Part shown: in pieces, positions 17,480-26,634 of the stretch
Position numbering within the stretch: the first letter of the stretch is position 1
How the letters are laid out: each line of letters begins with the position of its first letter
Program-made: the position numbers and the translations under genes
Notes under the pieces: model-generated
Told to the model about the DNA's origin: nothing
What the model saw: the letters and a program-made list of their open reading frames with translations, nothing else
Databases searched by the model: none
Assembly (NCBI RefSeq): GCF_004684935.1
Contig: NZ_SRJD01000001.1
Location: forward strand, 338,835 to 402,834
DNA from: Sporolactobacillus shoreae
GTDB taxonomy: Bacteria; Bacillota; Bacilli; Bacillales; Sporolactobacillaceae
Length of the DNA stretch: 64,000 bases
Reading direction: 5' to 3'

Positions 17480-19171
17480 ATGACAGGCAAATCAAGTGCG
17501 GTAAAATCCGATATTGAGATTGCTCAGGAAGCTAAACTCGCTCCGATCAGCGAAATTGCCTCTGGTCTTGGTCTTGAGGAAGAAGACTGGGAGCCATACG
17601 GACGCTACAAAGCAAAAGTTTCGGTGAAGACGCTGAAGAAATTTCAGGAAAAGGCTGACGGAAAAATCATTCTTGTCACTTCCATCAATCCGACACCTGC
17701 CGGTGAAGGCAAGTCGACGGTTACAGTCGGGTTGGGCCAAGCTTTAAACAGAATTGGAAAGAAAACGGTTATCGCCCTGCGCGAACCTTCACTAGGACCG
17801 ACGATGGGATTGAAAGGCGGGGCAGCAGGCGGCGGATACTCTCAAGTTGTCCCCATGGAAGATATTAATTTACACTTTACGGGCGATTTTCACGCGATTA
17901 CTGCGGCTCATAATGCATTGGCTGCTCTTCTGGACAATCATATCCATCAAGGCAATGAATTGAATATAGATCCAAGACGTATTGCTTGGAAGCGTGTTGT
18001 AGATCTGAACGACCGTGCACTCCGTCACGTGATTATCGGTCTTGGAGGAAAAGCGAACGGCGTTCCACGTGAAGACGGATTTGATATTACAGTGGCTTCT
18101 GAAATTATGGCCATTCTCTGTCTCTCTGAAGACCTCAAAGATCTGAAGGAACGGCTCAGCCGAATGCTGATTGCCTATACATATGACGGGAGACCTGTAT
18201 TCGTTAAAGACCTGAAAGTTGAAGGTGCTCTGACACTGCTTCTTAAAGAGGCGATCCATCCCAATCTTGTACAGACATTGGAGAATACACCTGCATTCGT
18301 GCATGGCGGCCCGTTTGCCAATATAGCTCATGGCTGTAACAGTGTTCTGGCGACCAAAATGGGCGCGAAGCTTGGAGACTATGTCGTAACGGAGGCTGGT
18401 TTCGGTGCTGACCTTGGTGCGGAAAAATTCCTCGATATTACGACGCGTGCCGGACATTTTAGGCCTGGCGCTGTTGTGATTGTTGCGACGATACGCGCAT
18501 TGAAAATGCATGGTGGTATGAAAAAAGAAGAGCTTAAAAATGAGAGCCTTGATGCTCTGGCCAAAGGGATGGAAAACCTTACCTGCCATATTGAAACAAT
18601 TAAAGCTTTTGGCTTGCCTTATGTGGTTGCCATTAACCATTTCATTTTTGACACAGACAACGAAGTCAAGTATGTGAAAGAGTGGTGTGCCGAAAACGGA
18701 CATCCGGTTGCTTTGGCTAAAGTCTGGGAAGATGGTGGAAAGGGTGGAGAAGAATTGGCACAGCTTGTTGCCGACACGGTGGAATCTACTGAAAATCACT
18801 TTAAACCTCTCTACAGCTTGGAGGACTCAATTGAAGACAAACTTTCAGCTGTAGTGACGAAAGTATACGGTGGAAAAGAGATCGAATATTCTCCGAAAGC
18901 ACAAAAACAGCTCGCCAAGATTAAAAAGAACGGTTGGGATAAGTTCCCTGTCTGCATCGCAAAGACTCAGTATTCACTCTCAGATGACCCAAAACTGATC
19001 GGACGGCCGACAGACTTCATCATTCATGTCCGCGAACTGAAAGCCTCAGTTGGTGCAGGCTTCGTTGTTGCTATGACGGGAAGCGTTCTGACTATGCCCG
19101 GATTGCCCAAGGAACCTGCAGCTCTGAATATGGACGTCGGTCCTGATGGAAAAATTGTCGGCTTGTTTTAA
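17480..19171 (+). CDS. fhs: Formate-tetrahydrofolate ligase
   Basis: A 563-residue enzyme making 10-formyl-THF from formate, THF and ATP, feeding purine and formyl-methionine synthesis. The nucleotide loop [18 protein letters not shown] (P-loop-like) is at about residues 73-90, followed by [20 protein letters not shown]. Other family segments are [27 protein letters not shown] and AINHF. ATG 17480 lies nine nt after GGGTGAT; a TTG at 17462 in the same frame lies upstream of that site. Monocistronic with a strong terminator. It pairs functionally with thyA and dfrA at 26.6-27.9 kb. Confidence 0.96.
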   Translation: MTGKSSAVKSDIEIAQEAKLAPISEIASGLGLEEEDWEPYGRYKAKVSVKTLKKFQEKADGKIILVTSINPTPAGEGKSTVTVGLGQALNRIGKKTVIALREPSLGPTMGLKGGAAGGGYSQVVPMEDINLHFTGDFHAITAAHNALAALLDNHIHQGNELNIDPRRIAWKRVVDLNDRALRHVIIGLGGKANGVPREDGFDITVASEIMAILCLSEDLKDLKERLSRMLIAYTYDGRPVFVKDLKVEGALTLLLKEAIHPNLVQTLENTPAFVHGGPFANIAHGCNSVLATKMGAKLGDYVVTEAGFGADLGAEKFLDITTRAGHFRPGAVVIVATIRALKMHGGMKKEELKNESLDALAKGMENLTCHIETIKAFGLPYVVAINHFIFDTDNEVKYVKEWCAENGHPVALAKVWEDGGKGGEELAQLVADTVESTENHFKPLYSLEDSIEDKLSAVVTKVYGGKEIEYSPKAQKQLAKIKKNGWDKFPVCIAKTQYSLSDDPKLIGRPTDFIIHVRELKASVGAGFVVAMTGSVLTMPGLPKEPAALNMDVGPDGKIVGLF

Positions 19172-19185
19172 TATAATCGGAGAAG

Positions 19186-19226
19186 AAGCGTTTCGTACCG
19201 GAGGGACCGGACGAAACGCTTTTTTC
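19186..19226 (+). terminator. Terminator of fhs
   Basis: AAGCGTTTCGT (19186-19196) pairs with ACGAAACGCTT (19211-19221), followed by T residues. The loop contains a further ACCGG repeat. Confidence 0.9.
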
Positions 19227-19247
19227 AACTGAAAGGGGATTGGTAAA

Positions 19248-19514
19248 ATGAAACTTTCAAAAGTACAGAAGGATCAAATCATTGAGAACCTGCAGTCCTA
19301 TTATTTTGATACTTATCACGAACAACTTGGTCTGATCGGCGCGGAAAATATTTTCTCTTTTTTTATGAAGGAATGTGCTCCGATGATCTATAACATGGCG
19401 CTGAGAGACGCTAAATTTGTAGTCGACCGGCAAATGTCGTCTCTTCAGGAAGAACTGGATGTCCTGGAGAAAAGGGAAGCCATTGGGGCAGAACTCTATG
19501 AAGACCACGGTTAA
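19248..19514 (+). CDS. DUF2164 family protein
   Basis: An 88-residue protein matching DUF2164, a small conserved family without known function. The pattern is a basic start (MKLSKVQKDQII), then LQSYYFDTYHEQLGLIGAENIFSFF-type spacing, then a helical C-terminus with an LQEELDVLEKRE coiled-coil-like stretch. ATG 19248 is preceded by AAAGGGGATTGGTAAA, a reasonable site. It follows the fhs terminator at 34 nt from the fhs stop, so a weak promoter or readthrough is needed. Confidence 0.82.
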   Translation: MKLSKVQKDQIIENLQSYYFDTYHEQLGLIGAENIFSFFMKECAPMIYNMALRDAKFVVDRQMSSLQEELDVLEKREAIGAELYEDHG

Positions 19515-19535
19515 ATGATAAATGAATTATGTAAA

Positions 19536-19637
19536 TGATAATGATAATTAAAATCATTTGTAAATAATCCATCTATATACAAGGAAAACGGAAGATGAGT
19601 TACTTTTTATTTTATTATAATAAGATAATCATTATAG
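19536..19637 (+). promoter_or_regulatory. Two Fur/PerR-type boxes and promoter upstream of the metal transporter
   Basis: TGATAATGATAATTA (19536-19550) matches the 7-1-7 Fur-family consensus TGATAATNATTATCA at 12 of 14 positions. AGATAATCATTATAG (19623-19637) matches it at 11 of 14 and resembles PerR boxes equally well. A TATAAT at 19616-19621 lies just before the second box, so a bound regulator would cover the transcription start. Confidence 0.65.
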
Positions 19638-19706
19638 TTGAACTGTTGAATAAGTCGTGATAAGATGAACCTGTCCAAGAGAATGAGAGTTTAGGAGTTT
19701 CTCGTT

Positions 19707-20633
19707 ATGGTACATGAAATTAGATCGCTTTTTCACGTAGCGATAACAAAGACAGGTGTAAATAGAGTGACGGCAATAAAGAAAAATTTTTTCGGGATTG
19801 AGAAACGGCTGTTTTTGCAGCTTTCTCTTTTTAGATATTGGAAAGAAAATTTAAAAATTGAGCATAACCGGCAAACGTACGCGAAAATCTCTGAGGCTGA
19901 AGAAAAACTAATATCTTCTGTTTTCCCCGGTGAACATGGCATTGATGTAGGCAGGTTGTTTCACTTCTATGTTTTTCTTAGCAAAATGCTGGGCTTTACT
20001 TTTGTCACTCAGCTGATGATGAAGGTAAAGGAGCGCCGGCTGCACCGGATGGTCAATCAGTCTGCTGACTATTCAGTGGAAAAGGTACAGAGGATCGACT
20101 CTTTAATTTCACAGGAGAGAGAGTTGATCGCACAATTAAAAGAAGTGCGGCTTGATTTTGTCGGAGCGATCATTCTTGGCATGAATGACGCGCTCGTCGA
20201 AATCACGGGCAGTGTCGCCGGATTTACACTTTCAATGTCTAACACAAAAATTATTGCTGTTGCCGGTCTGATCACCGGTATTGCAGCCTCATTCTCGATG
20301 GCTGCGAGCGAGTTTATGGCCGAAAGGTCTGCTGGAAATATGAAGAAGGCAGCTACAGCCGCAATTTATACGGGCTTTTCTTATTTGCTGACTGTTATTT
20401 TGCTGGTTCTTCCGTTTTTCACGCTTCCAGCTCACGAGTATATGCTTGCCCTCTTGTTTACAGTCATTATAGCTGTCGTTGTCATATTCATTTTCAGCTA
20501 TTACATGGCTGTCGCAAAAGAAATCAGTTTCAGGCAGCGTTTCTTTGAAATGGTATTTGTTAGCCTTGGTGTTGCGGCGCTGACGTTTTTCATTGGATTC
20601 ATTGTTAAGAACTACATGGGCATTTCGGCATAA
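19707..20633 (+). CDS. VIT1/CCC1 family metal transporter
   Basis: A 308-residue membrane protein. The C-terminal half (from about residue 148) is a CCC1/VIT transporter: LDFVGAIILGMNDALVEITGS is the family's first membrane helix with its metal-site Asp and Glu, followed by FSMAASEFMAERS and three more hydrophobic segments. The N-terminal 145 residues align with the rubrerythrin-like ferritin domain found in some bacterial members (YWKENLKIEHNRQTYAKIS, then KMLGFTFVTQLMMK). The first ferritin helix and its Glu ligands are not recognisable. Family members move Fe2+ or Mn2+ out of the cytoplasm. The Fur/PerR-like boxes upstream agree. ATG 19707 follows AGGAG by about 9 nt. Confidence 0.85.
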   Translation: MVHEIRSLFHVAITKTGVNRVTAIKKNFFGIEKRLFLQLSLFRYWKENLKIEHNRQTYAKISEAEEKLISSVFPGEHGIDVGRLFHFYVFLSKMLGFTFVTQLMMKVKERRLHRMVNQSADYSVEKVQRIDSLISQERELIAQLKEVRLDFVGAIILGMNDALVEITGSVAGFTLSMSNTKIIAVAGLITGIAASFSMAASEFMAERSAGNMKKAATAAIYTGFSYLLTVILLVLPFFTLPAHEYMLALLFTVIIAVVVIFIFSYYMAVAKEISFRQRFFEMVFVSLGVAALTFFIGFIVKNYMGISA

Positions 20634-20657
20634 TTACTGGATCAGAGGTGTCAGAAG

Positions 20658-21413
20658 ATGATACTTTCAGGGAAAAATGTATTAGTAACAGGTGGTTCCC
20701 GCGGACTGGGAAGGGCAGTTGCCGAAACACTGGCAACATCCGGGGCCGCAGTCATTATCAATTATGCTCACCATGAAGGAGATGCGGTTAAAACAGCTGA
20801 AGATATAAGGAAAAAAGGCGGCCGTGCCTATGTGGTTCATGCAGACGTGACTGATGAACACTCGGTGAATCAGCTTTCTGAAAAAATCATCGATTTGGGG
20901 ATTGGTACTGTTGATATACTGGTTAATAATGCAACAGGTCCCCAGCCTGAAAAGAATATTGAAGAATGCAGCTGGCAGGACTATCTTGACCAGCTTGTTT
21001 TTACTGTCAAAGCTCCCTTGCTCCTCACAAAAATGCTTTTTCAAGCAATGAAAGAGAAGCACTGGGGCAGAATCATCAACATCGGCAGTGAAGTTGTGCA
21101 GCTGGGGAGTGGCGGCTTTTCAAATTATGTGACAGCAAAGTCAGCAATGATTGGTATGACTAGATCTTGGGCGACAGAACTTGGCCCCTTCGGAATCACT
21201 GTCAACCTTGTCAATCCCGGTTTTATCCCGGTAGAGAGACATCAGGGGACAGGTGCCGCTGTGCTGGAATCTTATTCGGCAGGTGTGCCCTTAGGACACA
21301 TGGGTAAACCGCAGGACATTGGCGAAATGGTTACTTTTCTTGCTTCAGAACGGGCAAAATTTATCACCGGACAATCCATATCGGTTAACGGTGGCAATAC
21401 ATTTGGTATTTAA
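20658..21413 (+). CDS. Short-chain dehydrogenase/reductase (FabG-like)
   Basis: A 251-residue classical SDR. The NAD(P)-binding TGGSRGLG is at residues 11-18, NNA follows at about 91-93, the catalytic Ser is in INIGSEVV (about 141) and the YxxxK pair is in YVTAKS (about 156-160). It ends with TGQSISVNGGNTFGI, the usual SDR C-terminal block. The nearest named relatives are 3-oxoacyl-ACP reductases, but the NNATGPQPEKN loop suggests another substrate. It begins 24 nt after the VIT gene with a GAGGTG site and may be co-transcribed with it. It converges on the BaiN-like gene with only 17 bp between the stops. Confidence 0.88.
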   Translation: MILSGKNVLVTGGSRGLGRAVAETLATSGAAVIINYAHHEGDAVKTAEDIRKKGGRAYVVHADVTDEHSVNQLSEKIIDLGIGTVDILVNNATGPQPEKNIEECSWQDYLDQLVFTVKAPLLLTKMLFQAMKEKHWGRIINIGSEVVQLGSGGFSNYVTAKSAMIGMTRSWATELGPFGITVNLVNPGFIPVERHQGTGAAVLESYSAGVPLGHMGKPQDIGEMVTFLASERAKFITGQSISVNGGNTFGI

Positions 21414-21430
21414 GTGTGGCTTCAGGTCAG

Positions 21431-22702
21431 TCAGTGTATTGTCGCTGCCCGTTGAGCAGCCGTCGTTCCTGCCGCATGGCCGGTTACAAAAGCGGATGTG
21501 ATGTTGTATCCTCCCGTGTATCCATGGATGTCCATGATTTCTCCACAAAAATATAATCCCGGCATGATTTTTGACTCCATCGTTTTCGGATTTATTTCCT
21601 TCAAAGAAACGCCTCCGCCTGTAATAAAAGCCTTTTCAATCGGAAGTGTGCCATCCACCCGAACAGGAAATGCTTTAAGCATCTCCGACATTTTTCTAAT
21701 GTTTTCTTTTGACAGCTGGCTGAAATTTTTTTCGGGTGCGATCCCGGCCTGATTCAGTAAGAACAGCAGGTATCTCTCAGGTACGATACCCTTCCATATG
21801 TTTCTTACTTCCTTTTTAGGGGCGGATTGAGCGAGATTCAGTAATTGTTTGCTTATGTCTTCCCCGCTTCTGTCGGGAAATGCATCAATCCGAATCTCGA
21901 CATTGGGTTCCCCGTATTTTTTCAGTGCCTTGACAACGAATTGACTGAGACGCAGAATGGCGGGCCCGGACAGGCCAAAGTGGGTGAAAAGCAGATCCCA
22001 TCTGTGTGTCTGTATAGCTTTACCCTTGGGACTGACCAGAGTGACCGCCACGTCACGCAGAGAAAGACCTTGTAAAGTTTTCGCCTGAATAAAGGGTTCG
22101 GAGGATGTAAGCGGTACTTCTGTCGGGTACAATTCTGTAATCGTGTGTCCCGCGGTCTTGGCCCATGGATAACCATCACCTGTTGAACCGGTCTGCGGTA
22201 CAGATTTCCCACCGACGGCAATAATGACGCATGGAGCTTCTATTTTTTCCCCCGATTTTGTTTTCACGCCTTTCACACATTCACCAAAGAGAACAGCCTC
22301 TACGGGCTGATTGATCCTGATTTTTACGTCCAGTTTGCCAGTTCTTTTTAATAGGGCACGAACGACGGATTGGGCATTATTTGATACGGGGAACACACGT
22401 CCGTGATCCTCTTCTTTTAGCTGAATGCCCAGATCTTCAAAAAAATGGATGATGTCCTGATTATCAAATTCCGAAAAAGCGCTGTATAAAAAGCGCCCGT
22501 TGCCGGGTATGTGACGAATCAGTTCATCGACCGGCATCGCGTTTGTGACATTGCAGCGTCCGCCCCCTGAAATAGCGAGTTTTCTGCCAAGCTTGTCTCC
22601 CTTATCTAGGAGGCAGACGTTTGCGCCGTTTTCAGCGGCGGCAATAGATGCCATTAAACCCGCCGGCCCTCCCCCGATAACTATTACATCATATTGATTC
22701 AC
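21431..22702 (-). CDS. NAD(P)/FAD-dependent oxidoreductase, BaiN/HI0933 family
   Basis: A 423-residue flavoprotein. The FAD-binding [12 protein letters not shown] is at residues 8-19, and the family motif [14 protein letters not shown] follows at about 43-56, with [12 protein letters not shown] later. The closing block has [19 protein letters not shown], the FAD-contacting end of the family, then an Ala-rich helix. Members include BaiN and YtfP/YhiN; most have no proven substrate. The start is GTG 22702, seven nt after GAGGGG. It is divergent from trhO across 213 bp that contain a Crp/Fnr-type site. Confidence 0.88.
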   Translation of the reverse strand: MNQYDVIVIGGGPAGLMASIAAAENGANVCLLDKGDKLGRKLAISGGGRCNVTNAMPVDELIRHIPGNGRFLYSAFSEFDNQDIIHFFEDLGIQLKEEDHGRVFPVSNNAQSVVRALLKRTGKLDVKIRINQPVEAVLFGECVKGVKTKSGEKIEAPCVIIAVGGKSVPQTGSTGDGYPWAKTAGHTITELYPTEVPLTSSEPFIQAKTLQGLSLRDVAVTLVSPKGKAIQTHRWDLLFTHFGLSGPAILRLSQFVVKALKKYGEPNVEIRIDAFPDRSGEDISKQLLNLAQSAPKKEVRNIWKGIVPERYLLFLLNQAGIAPEKNFSQLSKENIRKMSEMLKAFPVRVDGTLPIEKAFITGGGVSLKEINPKTMESKIMPGLYFCGEIMDIHGYTGGYNITSAFVTGHAAGTTAAQRAATIH

Positions 22703-22822
22703 GAATTAGCCCCTCGATCTTTTCTCAAAGCGAATTTATTTTTAGCTTCTGCTTTTCCATCTTAATACAAGCGTATACGATATGAAACTGAAAATAAAGG
22801 GAGTCCATTGAAATAGGTGCGG

Positions 22823-22838
22823 TGTGATGTTTGTCACA
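22823..22838. promoter_or_regulatory. Crp/Fnr-type box upstream of trhO
   Basis: TGTGATGTTTGTCACA is a perfect TGTGA-N6-TCACA palindrome, extended by one further pair (G/C) on each side. It lies 77 bp before the trhO start, where a TAGGAT -10-like hexamer follows at 22854-22859. Confidence 0.6.
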
Positions 22839-22915
22839 CATTTTATTTTTTGATAGGATAGTGAAGAAAATACTGGTGATTAAATTGCCGGCAAGTATCG
22901 ATCGAGGTGGACAGC

Positions 22916-23854
22916 ATGGCCGAAGAAAAGCCATATCGGGTATTACTCTTTTATAAATATGTCACTATAAATGAGCCTGAGGAGTTTGCGCGGAAGCATC
23001 TCGCCTTTTGCAAAAGTCTCGGGCTGAAAGGACGTATTTTAATTGCCAATGAAGGCTTGAACGGGACTTTGTCGGGAACTCTTGAACAGACTCAGATCTA
23101 TATGGATACCCTGCATCAGGATCCGCGGTTCAGTGATCTGGTGTTTAAAGTGGATCAGGCGGACGGACACGCATTTAAGAAAATGCACGTGCGGGCACGT
23201 AAAGAAATTGTAGCTCTGAAACTTAGGAACGATATTGACCCACATGAACTGACTGGAAAACATTTGAAGCCAAAAGACTTCCGTGAAGCGATGGGGCAGG
23301 AAGACACGATTCTGATTGACGCCCGGAACAATTATGAAACGCAGATCGGCCATTTCAGGCATGCTATTCTCCCGGATGTGAAAACATTCCGCGATCTGCC
23401 GGAGTGGATTGAACAGAATCTGGCTGATTGTAAGGACAAGAAAGTATTGACTTATTGCACGGGCGGTATCCGCTGTGAAAAATTCAGCGGGTATCTGCTG
23501 AAAGCCGGTTTCAAAGATGTCAGCCAGCTGGACGGGGGAATCGTCGAATATGGCAAGGATCCTGCAGTGAAAGGAGAACTGTACGACGGAAAATGTTATG
23601 TTTTTGACAAACGCATTTCTGTTCCTGTCAACCGCACAGATGAGGATGTCGTAGTTGGACATTGTCACCATTGCGGAAAAACGTGCGACCGGATTGTCAA
23701 CTGTGCGAATCCGGAATGCAATAAGCAGTATATCTGCTGCGAGGACTGTGAAAAAAAGTATCACAGATCCTGTAGCGATGCCTGCCGCACACATCCGCAC
23801 AATCGGTATAACATGGAATTAAAGCAGCAGGTGGAGGAGACCGCGGAAATATAA
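22916..23854 (+). CDS. trhO: tRNA uridine(34) hydroxylase, rhodanese family
   Basis: A 312-residue protein of the TrhO (YceA/YbfQ) family, which forms 5-hydroxyuridine at tRNA wobble position 34 using oxygen. An N-terminal ferredoxin-like domain ([17 protein letters not shown]) precedes a rhodanese domain with the active-site loop [13 protein letters not shown] (about residues 182-194). The C-terminus has eight or more Cys and His ([20 protein letters not shown]), a likely zinc site. ATG 22916 sits behind GAGGTGG; a GTG at 22907 in the same frame lies inside that site. A Crp/Fnr-like box upstream suggests oxygen-linked control. Confidence 0.93.
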   Translation: MAEEKPYRVLLFYKYVTINEPEEFARKHLAFCKSLGLKGRILIANEGLNGTLSGTLEQTQIYMDTLHQDPRFSDLVFKVDQADGHAFKKMHVRARKEIVALKLRNDIDPHELTGKHLKPKDFREAMGQEDTILIDARNNYETQIGHFRHAILPDVKTFRDLPEWIEQNLADCKDKKVLTYCTGGIRCEKFSGYLLKAGFKDVSQLDGGIVEYGKDPAVKGELYDGKCYVFDKRISVPVNRTDEDVVVGHCHHCGKTCDRIVNCANPECNKQYICCEDCEKKYHRSCSDACRTHPHNRYNMELKQQVEETAEI

Positions 23855-23875
23855 CGGCCGAAACGACGGGGGCGT

Positions 23876-24223
23876 CTATGCACCAGTCAGATACTGTCCG
23901 ATCCGTTCATAAATCCAGTCGCTGGCCGCACTTTTTTGGTAACTGACTTCAAAAACACGGCCCCTTGCATAAACTTCATAATCGAGCCATGTTCGGCGCG
24001 TCATATGAATATGATACTTGAATAGATCATCCTTATTCTTTCTCATGTCCTCCGTCACGCGCCGCATGGCTTGGCCAAGGAGTTCAATATACGGTGCCTT
24101 GAATTTTGCGTTGGTCCGTGCGAGGATTTTCCTGTCATGTTCAAGAGCCATACGGATCATTGGGAGAAATATATACTGCTGGATAATTTGCTTTTCCAGT
24201 ATTGTCAGCTGATGGGCATCCAT
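23876..24223 (-). CDS. Conserved hypothetical protein (YhjD-like)
   Basis: A 115-residue soluble, helical protein with a basic character. It resembles the small Bacillus proteins annotated YhjD in its FLPMIRMALEHDRKIL segment near residue 22 and its length, but I hold this match only loosely. No catalytic motif is visible. The start is ATG 24223 on the minus strand, with AGGTGATC 3-4 nt before it; a GTG at 24232 lies in the same site. It ends 22 bp from the convergent trhO. Confidence 0.6.
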   Translation of the reverse strand: MDAHQLTILEKQIIQQYIFLPMIRMALEHDRKILARTNAKFKAPYIELLGQAMRRVTEDMRKNKDDLFKYHIHMTRRTWLDYEVYARGRVFEVSYQKSAASDWIYERIGQYLTGA

Positions 24224-24709
24224 TTTGATCACCTGAGTCTATTATATGCGAACTAATGTTCTACAATCAATACCTTGATAATTATTTTCTTTATTTACCA
24301 TTTGTTGACGTTAAAAAGGGCTTTCCTACGTGATGTCGGGGAGTCCTTTTTTCATGGACTGAATTCTGGAAATCTTTTAGAATGACTGAGTTGGCCGCCA
24401 GATTCCGGATGAGAGGGGCGGCAATCACTTCAAATCAGTTCTGCCACAGCATCGGCAAACGGTCGGTTCTGCAGTCTCCGGCACTGATTTCAATGCACGC
24501 CGCTGAAAACTATCCAGGCAGAAAAAAGAACCCGGGGCGGGTCGTACACAATTTGCCTATGCTTATCCAGCCAGATGGCAGAGAAAAAGCTGCAGGAAGG
24601 TATCTCACAACCCCTGCGGCAGGTGCTTCTTTACGGAACTTAATACATTTTTGTATTGACCATGCTGTTCGCCTTTTTCCCAAAAAAGAGCCCTACTTCA
24701 TCCGAACAC
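24224..24709. other. 486-bp region without a supported gene, containing one bidirectional terminator
   Basis: A hairpin at 24313-24352 (AAAAAGG with CCTTTTTT, with further pairs inside) is terminator-like on both strands. It would end tgl transcription with a 3' untranslated stretch of about 360 nt. A plus-strand frame from 24382 runs into tgl but has no ribosome binding site and reads as a shadow. Confidence 0.5.
24313..24352. terminator. Terminator-like hairpin between the YhjD-like gene and tgl
   Basis: AAAAAGG (24313-24319) pairs with CCTTTTTT (24345-24352), and the helix continues with imperfect pairs to TTCC/GGGG. T-runs lie on the outer side for both directions. Confidence 0.6.
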
Positions 24710-25510
24710 TCAGAAGGTATAAAATGAGGTGCCTGCGGCAACACGGATGCCCTCTGTTTGCGATCCGTTTGCCAAAGATGACAGCGACAGGTAATCCGGG
24801 CGGGTCGCATTACTCATCAGGAAAGCGGAAATTTCTGCGCCTCTTCTCCGGTATTTATTCAGCTCAGTAATGATCTGATCAGGTGACAGGATACCGATAC
24901 CATGACCATAATAAAGATGATCCGATAAATCTACTGCATTTTCACCCTGCCATTGCGGCGTCTGCGGACTGACCTCCGGATTTTTAAAATAGCGGACGTC
25001 GCCCGGTATCCCCTGTCCAACGCGATAAGCGTTTTTTAATGGAAAAAAAGGGTGATTTTGCCAGTCCCAAAGGAAAAGGTGCTGAAAAATTTCATTGAAG
25101 CGATCTTCAGAAATCGTCTCGATCAACGCTTTGTAAAACACGATCATCATTGCGGTGGCACATTCAAAAGCGTACGATTCCCCGTTGTTGAAAATGTCGC
25201 GTATTGCTTCAGACGCGGGAGACCCCGGCCGGAGTTCAAAACCGCCGTCCCCGGTAAGGGACCAGAATCGATCATTGCAGGCTGAATAATAAAAGGTTGC
25301 GAATGCGACCCCACTGGAAAGCAGAGCGTGAGAAGCTTCGATTGTCTCGTTCCTCATTTTGATTTCAAAAGTTAGTTCAGCACGTGATGGATAGGCAAAT
25401 AGTTCCTGCGAATCGGCCATCCTGCGAAATATGGCCGGCGCATATCGCCCGGATCCTGTGAACCCTCCGTACATATCTGCAGTCAAGGTTTGGCCGGATG
25501 CGATAATCAT
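24710..25510 (-). CDS. tgl: Protein-glutamine gamma-glutamyltransferase (spore-coat transglutaminase)
   Basis: A 266-residue Tgl, the enzyme that cross-links coat proteins through epsilon-(gamma-glutamyl)lysine bonds in Bacillus spores. The nucleophile is Cys117 in YAFECATAMMIVFYKAL, as in B. subtilis Tgl (Cys116). Other matching parts are FELRPGSPASEAIRDIF and HLYYGHGIGIL, near the site of the other catalytic residues. The start overlaps the stop of the upstream unknown gene (ATGA at 25507-25510), with GGAGGTGAG 6 nt before. This is direct evidence that the organism makes spores. Confidence 0.94.
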   Translation of the reverse strand: MIIASGQTLTADMYGGFTGSGRYAPAIFRRMADSQELFAYPSRAELTFEIKMRNETIEASHALLSSGVAFATFYYSACNDRFWSLTGDGGFELRPGSPASEAIRDIFNNGESYAFECATAMMIVFYKALIETISEDRFNEIFQHLFLWDWQNHPFFPLKNAYRVGQGIPGDVRYFKNPEVSPQTPQWQGENAVDLSDHLYYGHGIGILSPDQIITELNKYRRRGAEISAFLMSNATRPDYLSLSSLANGSQTEGIRVAAGTSFYTF

Positions 25511-26490
25511 GGATTCTCACCTCCGGCATATGGCATGCTGAGGGAAACAAGTTGTCTCTGAATTGGCTGGTTGATCCAGGCGCGCCAGCTTTTCGGCTGT
25601 TGTTTCCTCATACGGGCGGAACCGGATGAAAGGCTCACCTGTACCCGGGCCGGGAGTTTGAGAAAATCAGTATAGTTTTGCTTCTCACCCGGCAGCATCT
25701 CCTGTATGGGTTCGCCGCTCTTGGCATTAACCGCTTTTCCTAAATATTTTGCACTATAGTGAATCCGGTATGGACGGCCACCCGGCACCGCGTCATTGGT
25801 TTCTCCCGTATAGACCAGGTAGTGTTCATTTTCTTCATACCACGACTCGAAAGACAGAAAGGCCGTTTCGTTATCGGGTGTATGGCGCACTTCGGGGATA
25901 AAGCCAAGCATACGCCGAGCATAATCGCTTTCCACACTTTGATCGGAAAGCAGAAAGTTTGCCTGATAGATAAGTGAAATGGGATTGGCGGTGTCAAGGA
26001 GCGCACTGATCAGATAGTGGCGCTGGCTTTTATTTTTATAGCGGTAGAAAATGAGATTGGTCATCCCCTTAATCCAATCCTGATGATAAGTATGAAGGAC
26101 ATGTATGGCGGTCTGGTCAATGACCTGGGTATAATCCGTTGATATAATGTTTTTCCATCCGGTATCGAGTATCCACAGCAGTGAGCCGACAACAAGATCA
26201 TGCTGATCGGGAAAAGGGGCGCCTTCACTGATCCCGAGATCCGCGCCGTGCAGCACGTTCTGAATCTGCGAGAGTGCGATCCTTGGACGCAGTTCGAGAT
26301 CCGAGTCCCGCTCCTGAAGCTGATCTTTCAGCATAAAAAGGACGGGGAATTCAAGCTGTGGATCATTGATCAGTTCAAAGGCGTGCCGCTGGTCTGTCCG
26401 GCGCCATTCAGACCATGCATTTTCAAGCTGATCCGGCTGAGTGCGGCGCAATTGGTTCAGGGGATTTTTCTGATTTTCATCGGCTTCCAT
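25507..26490 (-). CDS. Unknown protein co-expressed with tgl
   Basis: A 327-residue protein that I do not recognise. It lacks a signal peptide and membrane segments and is rich in Gln, Arg, Asp and Leu. The last 70 residues are basic with many Ser and Gln (VQVSLSSGSARMRKQQPKSW). A central YTGETNDAVPGGRPYRIHYS may form a small beta domain. The ATG at 26490 follows GGGAGGAATCGTC. Its stop overlaps the tgl start by four bases, so the two proteins are almost certainly made together. Given Tgl's dependence on Gln/Lys substrates, this could be a coat substrate, a partner or a maturation factor; that is inference. Confidence 0.75.
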   Translation of the reverse strand: MEADENQKNPLNQLRRTQPDQLENAWSEWRRTDQRHAFELINDPQLEFPVLFMLKDQLQERDSDLELRPRIALSQIQNVLHGADLGISEGAPFPDQHDLVVGSLLWILDTGWKNIISTDYTQVIDQTAIHVLHTYHQDWIKGMTNLIFYRYKNKSQRHYLISALLDTANPISLIYQANFLLSDQSVESDYARRMLGFIPEVRHTPDNETAFLSFESWYEENEHYLVYTGETNDAVPGGRPYRIHYSAKYLGKAVNAKSGEPIQEMLPGEKQNYTDFLKLPARVQVSLSSGSARMRKQQPKSWRAWINQPIQRQLVSLSMPYAGGENP

Positions 26491-26634
26491 GACGATTCCT
26501 CCCATTAACAGAGCCTCGTCATATCCTTATTCGCTCCGGAACCTGAATATGAACGGGAGAAGAAATGAGCATTTCCGGCTTGGAAAAGTTATGATAAACT
26601 AGATCCCAGAGAGAAACGAAGGGTGGACTGGGTC

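Noticed and set aside
17870..18799. 309-codon minus-strand frame opposite fhs
   Set aside because: Entirely inside fhs, with no family match or start signal.
24382..24870. Plus-strand frame of 162 codons
   Set aside because: No ribosome binding site, atypical composition (rich in Arg, Pro and Ser), and its last third overlaps tgl on the other strand. It reads as a chance open frame.
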